Assembly (NCBI GenBank): GCA_002329485.1
Contig: DCTZ01000036.1
Location: 12,652-20,416, forward strand
From: Caryophanales bacterium UBA1427
GTDB taxonomy: Bacteria > Bacillota_I > Bacilli_A > ML615J-28 > CAG-313
DNA: 7,765 nt
Direction of reading: 5' to 3'
Under the pieces are notes generated by a model, which worked only from the letters and a program-made list of their open reading frames with translations, ran no database searches and was not told the origin of the DNA. This document shows, one piece after another, positions 1-6,516 of this stretch (positions are counted from its first letter, which is position 1; each line of letters starts with the position of its first letter). Position numbers and translations under genes: made by a program.

Positions 1-2
1 AA

Positions 3-16
3 TGAATATTTATTCA
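3..16. promoter_or_regulatory. Probable ArsR/SmtB-type operator
   Basis: A perfect inverted repeat TGAATA-tt-TATTCA lies 26 bases before the repressor start codon. Its 6-2-6 arrangement and half-site resemble the core of known SmtB/CzrA/CadC operators (TGAA...TTCA type). The window begins at this point, so the core promoter upstream is mostly unseen. The position implies autoregulation of the repressor and control of the ATPase gene behind it. That it is the operator is inference from symmetry, half-site and gene context. Confidence 0.7.
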
Positions 17-42
17 AATAATATTATTAAGGAGTGGTTAAT

Positions 43-411
43 TTGCCGAAAAGAAGCAGTATCGAATATACCAATAAAGTGCTTGACGGGGAAACCGTTC
101 AAAAAGTTATGACCGGAATGCCCAACGAAAAAATGTTGGAAACGCTCGGATCATTGTTCCAGATTATCGGAGACTTAACCAGGGTTAAAATTCTGTTTGC
201 TATCTCCGATCATGAGCTTTGCGTAAGCGATATTTGTTACATTCTTAATATGTCTTATTCGGCTGTCTCCCATCAGTTGCGAGCGTTAAAGAAAGCGCGG
301 ATTATCAAGAACCGGCGGGACGGTAAAAACATTTACTATTCGCTTGCGGATGAGCATATTACGCAAATATTCAATATGGGATTAAAACACATCAGCGAAA
401 TAATTGACTAG
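43..411 (+). CDS. ArsR-family metal-sensing repressor (SmtB/CzrA/CadC type)
   Basis: A 122-residue winged-helix repressor that should bind the operator at 3-16 and release it when metal is bound. The recognition helix region (about residues 70-88, MSYSAVSHQLRALKKARII) and the following wing (RRDGKNIYYSL) are typical of ArsR proteins. The C-terminal helix holds D103-x-H105-(x10)-H116-x2-E119, the exact spacing of the SmtB/CzrA alpha5 zinc site. The ELCVC cysteine site of CadC is only partly kept (C60-V-S62), with another cysteine at C65, and the N-terminus has no cysteines. This favours zinc (or cobalt) sensing over CadC-type cadmium/lead sensing. I chose TTG at 43 because AAGGAG at 29-34 sits 8 bases before it; a GTG at 34 overlaps that site. 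The stop is 13 bases before the ATPase start, so the two genes form an operon. The exact inducer is inferred. Confidence 0.93.
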   Translation: MPKRSSIEYTNKVLDGETVQKVMTGMPNEKMLETLGSLFQIIGDLTRVKILFAISDHELCVSDICYILNMSYSAVSHQLRALKKARIIKNRRDGKNIYYSLADEHITQIFNMGLKHISEIID

Positions 412-424
412 AAGAAGGATTATC

Positions 425-2773
425 ATGCAAAAAAAAATCAAAAAAGAAGTGGAAGGCATTGAATGCAATGCATGCCTAACCAATATTTTCAAAGAAATCA
501 ATCAAATCGACGGAGTTGCGGCTTCGATTGATTATCGCAAGAAAACCGTGACTTTGGATATTGCCAAATCCCGCGACAATGTGAGGGTAATCAATAAAGT
601 TAAAGCGATTGCCAACAAACACGGCCACCATTTCATCGTCAAAGAAAAACGCTTGGAAAATAAAACCATCAAGACTTTTTTCGTGGAAAACCTTGATTGT
701 GCGAATTGTGCCGCCAAGATTGCGCAAAAGGTCGGTTCATTGGAAGAAATCACAAATGCGATTTGCGACTTTTTGGCCAAGAAGTTGGTTATCGAAATCG
801 AAGACGATAGCAAATTGGATGAAATAATCAGACAAACGGAATCGGCCGTAAAAACAGTCGAACCTGACGTTAAGTTGGTAGATTGGGACGAAAAACAAGA
901 AAGCGAAGAAAAACACAAGGAAAGCCTGTTAAAGGATTACTTATGCTTTGGCATCGGCAGTGTTTTCTTTGTTTTGGGTTTGGTTCTTTATCTATCGCCT
1001 TGGTGGGAACTGACTTTTTTTGTTGTAAGTTACCTTTTTGTCGGCAGCGAAGTTTTAATCAAAGCCCTAAAAAACATTATCCGGGGTAGGATATTTGACG
1101 AAAACCTTTTGATGACGATTGCCACCATCGGTGCCTTTTTAATCGGGGATTTCGGTGAAGGGGTAGCGGTAATGATATTCTATCAGGTCGGCGAGTTGTT
1201 GCAAGGGATTGCGGTGGAAAGATCAAGGAAATCCATCAGTAAACTCATGGATATCCGGCCGGAATACGCTTATTTGCAAACACCGGAGGGAATAAAAAAA
1301 GTAAAACCTACGGAAGTTAATGTCGGCGATAAAATCATCGTAAAACCGGGCGATCGGATTCCCCTTGACGGAACAGTCTTGGAAGGAAATTCGTTTGTCG
1401 ATACGGCCGCTTTGACCGGCGAATCGGTCTTACGGGAAGTCCAAACGGGAGCGGGTGTTTACAGCGGTTTCATCAACAAAAACGGTCTACTTACCATCGA
1501 AGTTACCAAAAATTACGGCGATTCGGCGGTTTCGGTTATTTTGGATCTGGTGGAAAATGCCTCAAGCAAAAAAACGCCGACGGAAAACTTTATCACCAAA
1601 GTGGCGCGTTTTTATACTCCAGCCGTAGTATTCCTGGCTTTGATGATTGCCTTTTTGCCGCTTATTTTCGTGGAAGGTGCAACCTTGGGCGAATGGGGCC
1701 ACCGGGCTTTGGTGTTCTTGGTAATTTCCTGCCCTTGCGCCTTGGTAATCTCCATTCCTTTGGGCTTCTTCGGTGGAATCGGGGGCGCTTCCAGGCGCGG
1801 TATTTTGGTTAAAGGCAGCAATTATCTCGATGCTTTGAATAATATCGATACCGTTGTATTTGACAAAACCGGTACGCTTACCCACGGAGTTTTCAAAGTT
1901 ACCGAAGTAAATCCTCAAGACGGTTTTTCTCCCGAAGAAGTGGTTAGGTGGGCGGGGTTTGCGGAAAAGTATTCCAATCACCCGATTGCGCAATCGATTT
2001 TGAACTATTACCAACAACCGCTTGATGAAGGAAAAATCGATTATTTTGAAGAAATCTCCGGAATGGGTACCAAAATCATGATTGACGGAAAAGAAGTACT
2101 GGCTGGAAATGCCAAGTTAATGACCAGTAACAATATTCCGATTTTAATCAGGGATTCCTTGGGTACGGTTGTTTATATTGCCTTAAACAAACAGTCCATC
2201 GGCAGCATCGTCATTTCCGACGAAATCAAAAGCGATGCCAAAAAGGCCATCGGCGACCTTAAAGCCTTGGGAGTCAAGCACACCGTCATGCTTACCGGCG
2301 ATTCGCATCGCATCGGCGAAGCAGTCGGACAACAATTGGGGATCGATGCGGTCTATTCCGAATTGCTTCCTCAGGATAAAGTAACCAAATTCGAATTGCT
2401 GGACAGCGCCAATCGCTCCAACGGAAATATTCTTTTTGTCGGTGACGGACTGAACGACGCGCCGGTATTGGCCCGAGCCGACGTCGGAATAGCGATGGGC
2501 GGTTTGGGAAGAAGCGATGCGGCGATTGAAGCAGCGGATATTGTCATTATGACCGACGAACCGTCAAAAATTGCCACCGCAATCAAAATAGCCAAAAGAA
2601 CCCGGAAAATCGTTTGGGAAAACATCGTTTTTTCGCTTGCGGTCAAGTTTTTCTTTTTGCTGTTCGGTGCTTTGGGCATGGTTTCGATGTGGGCAGCGGT
2701 GTTTGCAGATGTCGGTGTTTCTATAATCGCCATCATCAATTCGATGCGTGTCATGAAAACCAAAAGAATTTAA
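425..2773 (+). CDS. cadA: P1B-2 type Zn2+/Cd2+/Pb2+ efflux ATPase
   Basis: A 782-residue membrane pump that uses ATP to expel divalent soft metals, equivalent to CadA/ZntA. Two N-terminal ferredoxin-like metal-binding domains carry C14-N-A-C17 and C92-A-N-C95; the second (LDCANCAAKI) is a textbook CadA/ZntA motif and the first is more divergent. Four membrane helices lie at about 171-260, followed by the actuator domain with TGE at 331-333. The sixth helix has the CPC metal site at 436-438. The catalytic domain has the phosphorylated D480 (DKTGT), H519-P520, and G673-D-G-x-N-D678. The last two helices contain K741 and D762, spaced as in E. coli ZntA K693/D714, which places it in the P1B-2 class rather than copper pumps. 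ATG at 425 is preceded by GAAGAAGGA at 411-419; an upstream in-frame TTG at 404 overlaps the repressor stop and lacks such a site. It is intact over 783 codons. Zn versus Cd preference cannot be read from the sequence. Confidence 0.96.
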   Translation: MQKKIKKEVEGIECNACLTNIFKEINQIDGVAASIDYRKKTVTLDIAKSRDNVRVINKVKAIANKHGHHFIVKEKRLENKTIKTFFVENLDCANCAAKIAQKVGSLEEITNAICDFLAKKLVIEIEDDSKLDEIIRQTESAVKTVEPDVKLVDWDEKQESEEKHKESLLKDYLCFGIGSVFFVLGLVLYLSPWWELTFFVVSYLFVGSEVLIKALKNIIRGRIFDENLLMTIATIGAFLIGDFGEGVAVMIFYQVGELLQGIAVERSRKSISKLMDIRPEYAYLQTPEGIKKVKPTEVNVGDKIIVKPGDRIPLDGTVLEGNSFVDTAALTGESVLREVQTGAGVYSGFINKNGLLTIEVTKNYGDSAVSVILDLVENASSKKTPTENFITKVARFYTPAVVFLALMIAFLPLIFVEGATLGEWGHRALVFLVISCPCALVISIPLGFFGGIGGASRRGILVKGSNYLDALNNIDTVVFDKTGTLTHGVFKVTEVNPQDGFSPEEVVRWAGFAEKYSNHPIAQSILNYYQQPLDEGKIDYFEEISGMGTKIMIDGKEVLAGNAKLMTSNNIPILIRDSLGTVVYIALNKQSIGSIVISDEIKSDAKKAIGDLKALGVKHTVMLTGDSHRIGEAVGQQLGIDAVYSELLPQDKVTKFELLDSANRSNGNILFVGDGLNDAPVLARADVGIAMGGLGRSDAAIEAADIVIMTDEPSKIATAIKIAKRTRKIVWENIVFSLAVKFFFLLFGALGMVSMWAAVFADVGVSIIAIINSMRVMKTKRI

Positions 2774-2803
2774 GAATTAATTGTTTCAATCCAAAAAAGA
2801 AAG

Positions 2804-2848
2804 AACGGGAAAACCAAAGATAGTTACCCGCTTTTTTATAAAAAAGCG
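2804..2848 (+). terminator. Intrinsic terminator after the efflux ATPase
   Basis: About 30 bases after the ATPase stop, CGGGAAAAC at 2806-2814 can pair with GTTACCCG at 2823-2830 (one bulge), followed directly by CTTTTTT at 2831-2837. The T-tract is also half of a perfect 9-2-9 palindrome, CGCTTTTTT-at-AAAAAAGCG (2829-2848), so the site could stop transcription from both sides. It separates the metal operon from the next unit. Confidence 0.65.
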
Positions 2849-2867
2849 AAAAATGATCGGCATGTTA

Positions 2868-2876
2868 TGTTAAAAT
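2868..2876 (+). promoter_or_regulatory. Probable extended -10 promoter
   Basis: TG-T-TAAAAT (TG at 2868-2869, hexamer 2871-2876) fits an extended -10 element. It lies after the terminator of the metal operon and about 23 bases before the first codon of the degraded nucleotidyltransferase gene. No good -35 hexamer is visible at the usual distance, which an extended -10 can tolerate. It is the only evident promoter for the immunity-like and S51 genes downstream. Confidence 0.45.
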
Positions 2877-2898
2877 AATAGAGAAATCAAAGGTTACT

Positions 2899-3701
2899 AT
2901 ATTCAATTGGTTTGAGGTTAAAGATATGGTTCAATCGCTTGATCTGTTTTCGGAAAGCGTAAAGGAAGTTTTGGGAGAAAACCTATGAGGTTTCTATTTA
3001 TTCGGTTCAATAACCTTGGATGGTTTTAGTTGGGTTGGAGCAATCTTGACGTTCTAGTTTTTACTCATCGGCCTATTACCGAAAAAGAAGCAAACGAACT
3101 GGTTTTCTAATACAATGGTTGTCGGAAGATTATCCGGAAAATCGGTTTTTCGGGAATTGAAGGTGGGGGTCTGTTTTGATGAGTTTATAAGCAATCAATA
3201 CCTTAAAGCCTTGTATTGGGGTACGGAAGGACAAAGAATAACCGACCAATTTTATTTTGATGCTTTTTCGATATTTCAATTAATTAAATACGGAAAAAAT
3301 GCTTTTCGGGGCAGAGAAAAGAAACGAAACGAACTTGCTTTACCTTCCCGAGAAGAGTTGATAAAAGCGGTTAAAAACCATTTGGATACAATCAGGAAAT
3401 ATGGAACCGAAACAGACGAAAGTTTTTATTCCTGCGGGTGGTTGATGGATATTTCGCGGTGTATCTATACACCGAGATATAATGATATTATCGGTAAAAC
3501 CAAGGCCGGGGAATGGGCTCTGAAAGAAAATTTTTTCCCGATTCAAAGAATTTGTCCAAAACTTTGGCAATCCGAAACAATCCTTTGCAATTCAAAAATG
3601 ATAGCGAAACTAAAAAATGGCTGAAAACCTTGGGACCGATTGTGCAAAGGTATGCAGATTTTTGGGAGAAAGAGTTAATAAAACAGGAACTAAACTTTTG
3701 A
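2899..3701 (+). pseudogene. Frameshifted aminoglycoside-adenylyltransferase-like nucleotidyltransferase
   Basis: The reading frame is broken several times, but joined pieces give one protein of about 265 residues resembling AadA/ANT(9)-like nucleotidyltransferases (nucleotidyltransferase domain plus DUF4111-type C-terminal domain). Pieces: FNWFEVKDMVQSLDLFSESV (from 2902); YEVSIY (2984-3001); FGSITLDGFSWVG (3001-3039); LDVLVFTHRPITEKEANELV (3045-3104); IQWLSEDYPENRFFG (3110-3154); a long piece to about 3537 with ALPSREELIKAVKNHLDTIR and SFYSCGWLMDISRCIYT; and DSKNLSKTLAIRNNPLQFKN to the TGA at 3699-3701. Restoring one base near 3040 gives GSNLDVLV, the nucleotidyltransferase GS...D-x-D signature, though with Asn for the first Asp. 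The first codon appears as ATA at 2899, five bases after AAAGG, where ATG would be expected. Such enzymes adenylylate aminoglycosides such as spectinomycin or streptomycin; this copy cannot make a full product. The catalytic family is well supported; the exact drug substrate is not. Confidence 0.78.
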
Positions 3702-3721
3702 TATATCACGGAAGGGTTTTT

Positions 3722-4219
3722 ATGGTTGATATGAAAAACTTTACCTTAACCAAACACGATGACGAACTTTACGCCATTATCAAACCGGTGAAACAGTATT
3801 CATCGGAACATAAGATTTTGGCTGTTTGGGGGATAGATTGTCTAAGCCGTTTTCTTCCCGTTTTTGAAGCCAAATATCCAAACGAAAGCAAAGTCCTTTA
3901 TATTGCGGTAGGGACCTTGCAAAAATGGATAAATGGCGAAATAAAAATGTGGGATGCCCGAAAATATACTTACACCGTTTTGTCCTTGGCCAGGGAGATA
4001 GAAAAAAACGATAAAGCTTATTCCCAAATCGTCAGGGCAGCTTCTCACTGTTTAGCCACTTGTCATGTTCCCACCCATTCCGAGGGCGTCGCAATGTATA
4101 CTGTCTCATTTTTAAAACTTAACTATAAAAACAATGAGAATGTTTTTTCGCTGATGGAAGAAGAACGAAAATGGCAAATCGACCATTTACAATTGTTGAC
4201 GAAAGGAGTCAATAAATGA
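3722..4219 (+). CDS. Putative immunity-like protein (Imm-5-like family)
   Basis: A soluble, mostly helical 165-residue protein. It resembles the small family annotated as 'putative immunity protein' (Imm-5-like), recognised by VWGIDCLSRFLPVFEAKYP (about residues 35-53), a middle GEIKMWDARKYTYTVLSLAREI segment, and a His/Cys-rich ASHCLATCHVPTHSEG stretch (107-122) with H109, C110, C114, H115 and H119. The biochemical role of this family is not established, and no toxin gene is adjacent. ATG at 3722 is chosen because GGAAGGG at 3710-3716 precedes it by 5 bases; in-frame codons further upstream run inside the decayed nucleotidyltransferase gene. Its stop overlaps the next gene's start (ATGA), implying translational coupling. 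It probably shares the promoter at 2868-2876. Family assignment is from memory of motif pattern, not a search. Confidence 0.7.
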   Translation: MVDMKNFTLTKHDDELYAIIKPVKQYSSEHKILAVWGIDCLSRFLPVFEAKYPNESKVLYIAVGTLQKWINGEIKMWDARKYTYTVLSLAREIEKNDKAYSQIVRAASHCLATCHVPTHSEGVAMYTVSFLKLNYKNNENVFSLMEEERKWQIDHLQLLTKGVNK

Positions 4220-4899
4220 TTATCGCAATCGGCGGCGGCGAATTGAGCACCGGTCAAACCCTAAAAATCGATAAGTTTATTGTTTCGGCTGCCCAAAAGT
4301 CAAATCCTAAATTGCTCTTTATCCCAACCGCAAGCCTCGATTCCTTGGGTTACATCGAAAGCGTAAAAAAGACTTATGAAGGCTTAGGCTGCCGGGTTGA
4401 AGCTTTATGCTTGGTGACAAGTGAGTATCGGAAAAACGAAATAAGGAATTTGATTTTCGATTCCGATATCATTTATGTCGGCGGAGGAAACACGCTCTTT
4501 ATGATGGAAACCTGGAAAAAGTATCAAGTCGACCGCTATTTAACCGAAGCTTACCGAAAAGGCCTTGTCTTGTCGGGTTTATCGGCGGGAGCCATTTGTT
4601 GGTTTTTGAGTGGTCACAGCGATAGCGAATATTTTACCGACAAAGGAAATCCGGAGTTTATTTTTGTCGAGGGTTTGGGGTTGATTCCTTATGCGGTCTG
4701 TCCTCATTATGACGAAGCGGATCGAAAATCCTTCGACCACATGATTCAAAAAAGAAAAGAACCGGGAATAGCTTTGGAAAACATGACTGCCTTGGTTTAT
4801 GAAAAAGAGGAATTCAAGATTATCCGGTGCAACAAAAACAATCAAGCCTATATTTTCAAGGATGGACGAAAAGAAAAGTTGCCGGCAATCGAACTGTAA
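4216..4899 (+). CDS. Peptidase S51 (peptidase E-like) family hydrolase
   Basis: A 227-residue cytoplasmic protein of the class I glutamine amidotransferase-like fold, peptidase S51/dipeptidase E branch. The start IIAIGGGELSTGQT, the IIYVGGGNT loop (G89-G-G-N92) and the nucleophile elbow GLSAGAICWF with S123 are characteristic. H164 in VCPHYDEADR is the likely catalytic histidine, and D136 or E138 in HSDSEYF could be the acid. Family members cleave Asp-X dipeptides or act on cyanophycin; many Gram-positive homologues have no known substrate, so I leave substrate open. Length matches the family (about 210-240). ATG at 4216 overlaps the preceding stop by four bases, with AAAGGAG at 4202-4208. 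The pairing with the immunity-like gene suggests coordinated expression; a functional link is not shown. Confidence 0.9.
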   Translation: MIIAIGGGELSTGQTLKIDKFIVSAAQKSNPKLLFIPTASLDSLGYIESVKKTYEGLGCRVEALCLVTSEYRKNEIRNLIFDSDIIYVGGGNTLFMMETWKKYQVDRYLTEAYRKGLVLSGLSAGAICWFLSGHSDSEYFTDKGNPEFIFVEGLGLIPYAVCPHYDEADRKSFDHMIQKRKEPGIALENMTALVYEKEEFKIIRCNKNNQAYIFKDGRKEKLPAIEL

Positions 4900-4943
4900 A
4901 GTATTTATTGAGAGAAAAACTGGTAAATAAATACAAGTTATAG

Positions 4944-4949
4944 TATAAT
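4944..4949 (+). promoter_or_regulatory. Probable -10 element for the lipoprotein unit
   Basis: A consensus TATAAT lies 77 bases before the annotated lipoprotein start and 45 bases after the S51 stop. The -35 position (4921-4926, TGGTAA) is a poor match to TTGACA. The sequence is so A/T-rich that a chance match is possible, but the placement in the largest gap here supports it. Confidence 0.45.
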
Positions 4950-4979
4950 TACTGACAAGAGGGAGTTTTTTAATTCGTT

Positions 4980-5020
4980 TTTGTTTGTTTTTCGGGAATA
5001 AACAAACAAATAACTTTTTT
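4980..5020 (+). promoter_or_regulatory. Leader hairpin with T-tract before the DUF4349 lipoprotein
   Basis: TTTGTTTGTTT (4980-4990) pairs over 11 bases with AAACAAACAAA (5000-5010) around a 9-base loop TTCGGGAAT, and is followed by TAAC and six Ts (5015-5020). It lies between the -10 at 4944 and the start codon at 5026. The stem has few G-C pairs, so terminator or attenuator activity is uncertain; it may instead end transcripts arriving from the S51 gene. Confidence 0.4.
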
Positions 5021-5025
5021 AAAAT

Positions 5026-5838
5026 ATGGGAGGAAACATAAAAAAATGGTTTAGTTTTTTGGTCGTAATTTTTTTAGGTTGGCTTTTAAGCGGCTGTTCG
5101 GTCAAAGAAAAAGCAGAAACCGGAAGCTTTCCGGATGATGAATCAGGCAAGGGAAACCTAATCTTATCATCTGCCGATCGCAAAATAATTTACAAAGCCT
5201 CCGTTACCATTTACATCGAAGAAAACTTTTCCGACAAATTAAAAGTTTTAAAGCAGAGTTTGAATGCGGATGAATGGATTGACTTTGAAAAGGTTACGGA
5301 GGATAAAGCATATTATACATTGCGGATTAAATCGACGCGGCTTGACGCCTTTTTGGATTCGTTGGATCAATTCGGGACTGTTAGGGACTTAACCAGAAAC
5401 GCAACCGATCTTTCCTTATTTTATTACGATACCAAAGGCGAAATCGAAGCTTTGGAAGCCGAAAGAGACCGCCTGGTGGACTTGTACCAAAATGCCACTG
5501 CCAGCGATATCATTCAAATCGAAAAACGCATCACCGAAATCAACCAAAAGTTACGGGAATTAAACAGTGATATCGCGCAATTGGAAAGTTTTATGGATTA
5601 CAGCGAAGTAAAACTTACCGTTTACAATGATGCGCCGGAAGAAAAACTGACTTACCGGCAAAAAATCAGAGGGGCTTTCCGGGGCGGTATTAAGGCAATC
5701 CTCAGAGTTTTGGAACTCGGCTCATTGGTATTTGTCGGTTTCGTTCCTTTTGCCTTAGTGCTTTTGGTCATCGGGGCTATCGCTATCGTGATTCGCAAAA
5801 TCGTTATCAAAAAGAAACAAAGCAAAATCAAAAAATAG
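5026..5838 (+). CDS. DUF4349 family lipoprotein
   Basis: A 270-residue envelope protein with the DUF4349 layout. An N-terminal lipoprotein signal (KK then a hydrophobic run, lipobox LLSGC with C24 as the lipidated cysteine) precedes the extracellular domain beginning around ADRKIIYKASVTIYIEE (about 50-66). A coiled coil runs roughly 139-190 (EIEALEAERDRLVDLYQ, EKRITEINQKLRELNSDIAQLE). A single membrane helix at about 231-256 is followed by a basic tail, so the protein is anchored at both ends. The function of DUF4349 is unknown. The start is awkward: ATG at 5026 has no ribosome binding site, while GGGAGG at 5028-5033 lies inside the first codons and points to the in-frame ATA at 5038, which would give the more usual signal-peptide start KKWFSFL. 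A short unmarked gap leads to the YjbQ gene, probably co-transcribed. Confidence 0.88.
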   Translation: MGGNIKKWFSFLVVIFLGWLLSGCSVKEKAETGSFPDDESGKGNLILSSADRKIIYKASVTIYIEENFSDKLKVLKQSLNADEWIDFEKVTEDKAYYTLRIKSTRLDAFLDSLDQFGTVRDLTRNATDLSLFYYDTKGEIEALEAERDRLVDLYQNATASDIIQIEKRITEINQKLRELNSDIAQLESFMDYSEVKLTVYNDAPEEKLTYRQKIRGAFRGGIKAILRVLELGSLVFVGFVPFALVLLVIGAIAIVIRKIVIKKKQSKIKK

Positions 5839-5883
5839 TTTTTAAAATAAATCTAAAAAAGCAAGCAAGAAAAGGTGAAAAAT

Positions 5884-6300
5884 ATGAAGTCTTATCGCAA
5901 AGTTCTAACCTTTCATACCCCAACGCGCCGCGCCTTTATCAACATTACTCCCCAGGTCGAAGCCTGCGTATCGGAAAGCGGCATCAAAGAAGGTTTGCTT
6001 CTGTGCAATTCCATGCATATTACCTCAAGCGTCTTTATCAACGATGACGAAACGGGTTTGCATAAAGATTTTGAAATCTTTTTGGAAAAACTTGCTCCCG
6101 AAAAACCGTACAGTCAATACTATCACAATGGTTATGAGGATAATGCGGATGCGCATTTGAAACGGACGATTATGGGCCGCGAAGTCGTGGTGGCGATTAC
6201 CAACGGCAAACTGGACTTCGGTCCCTGGGAACAAATCTTTTACGGGGAATTCGACGGAAAAAGAGATAAAAGGGTATTGGTAAAAATCATCGGCGAATAA
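5884..6300 (+). CDS. YjbQ/UPF0047 family protein
   Basis: A compact 138-residue cytoplasmic protein of the YjbQ (UPF0047) family, annotated in databases as 'secondary thiamine-phosphate synthase enzyme' because some members weakly replace ThiE. Family hallmarks are the CNSMHITSSVFINDDE region (H45, N53), NADAHLKRTIMG (N87, D89, H91) and the C-terminal GPWEQIFYGEFDGKRDKRVLV. Length is normal for the family. ATG at 5884 is used because AAAAGG at 5870-5875 precedes it by 8 bases; an in-frame GTG at 5875 overlaps that site. It follows the lipoprotein gene by 45 bases and ends just before a terminator. No other thiamine genes are in view, so the thiamine role is not supported by context. Confidence 0.93.
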   Translation: MKSYRKVLTFHTPTRRAFINITPQVEACVSESGIKEGLLLCNSMHITSSVFINDDETGLHKDFEIFLEKLAPEKPYSQYYHNGYEDNADAHLKRTIMGREVVVAITNGKLDFGPWEQIFYGEFDGKRDKRVLVKIIGE

Positions 6301-6303
6301 AAA

Positions 6304-6330
6304 AGGGGATAATTTAAGTTCCCCTGTTTT
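6304..6330 (+). terminator. Probable intrinsic terminator after YjbQ gene
   Basis: AGGGGA (6304-6309) pairs with TCCCCT (6320-6325) around a 10-base A/T-rich loop, four bases after the YjbQ stop, and is followed by GTTTTG. The stem is short and the T-run only four long, so termination may be incomplete. Confidence 0.55.
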
Positions 6331-6344
6331 GAAAGGACCAAGTT

Positions 6345-6432
6345 ATGGAGTAAATAAAAATTGTCGGGCTTAGCCAAAATAATTTGAAAAACATTTCCTT
6401 AACCATTCCTTTTAACCGGAAAGTGTTTGGCA
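6345..6432 (+). pseudogene. N-terminal remnant of a UvrA-like ATPase gene
   Basis: ATG at 6345, with GAAAGGA at 6331-6337, opens a frame reading M-E-stop-IKIVGLSQNNLKNISLTIPFN then RKVFGI. This matches the first 30 or so residues of UvrA-type excinuclease ATPases and their drug-resistance-like paralogues, where NNLKNI..IP precedes the Walker A loop TGVSGSGKS. Here the similarity ends around 6432, before any Walker A motif, and the third codon is TAA (6351-6353) where GAA would read through. It is thus a truncated fragment with a nonsense codon. UvrA-like is my recognition from the short motif; an ordinary ABC ATPase start is a weaker alternative. The rest of the gene is absent from this window. 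Confidence 0.55.
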
Positions 6433-6516
6433 TATTCTTTAAAAAACCAGGTTTTGTCAAAGGAAGCATTAAAAGCTTTGACGCAAATTATTCAGAAAAC
6501 CGAGGAAAAAGATTCT
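6433..6516. other. Unassigned segment between two broken genes
   Basis: After the UvrA-like similarity stops, the frame that leads into the TrmO-like gene stays open from about 6403 and reads AYSLKNQVLSKEALKAL (6430-6480) then TQIIQKTEEKD up to the TrmO ATG. The composition is that of a helical C-terminus of a real protein, but I cannot assign a family. It may be the tail of a gene whose front was deleted. Confidence 0.25.

Noticed and set aside
1562..2017. A 151-codon open frame on the minus strand inside the ATPase gene
   Set aside because: It overlaps the most conserved part of the P1B-type ATPase, has no recognisable protein motif, and is explained as a shadow of the + strand codons.
3617..3721. 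Longer start for the immunity-like gene at ATG 3617
   Set aside because: The stretch lies in another frame of the decayed nucleotidyltransferase gene, whose C-terminus is clearly read here, and lacks a ribosome binding site.
2986..4219. Mycoplasma-type code with TGA as Trp
   Set aside because: TGA ends the immunity-like gene in an ATGA overlap at 4216-4219 and ends the nucleotidyltransferase frame at 3699; reading TGA as Trp does not join the frames.
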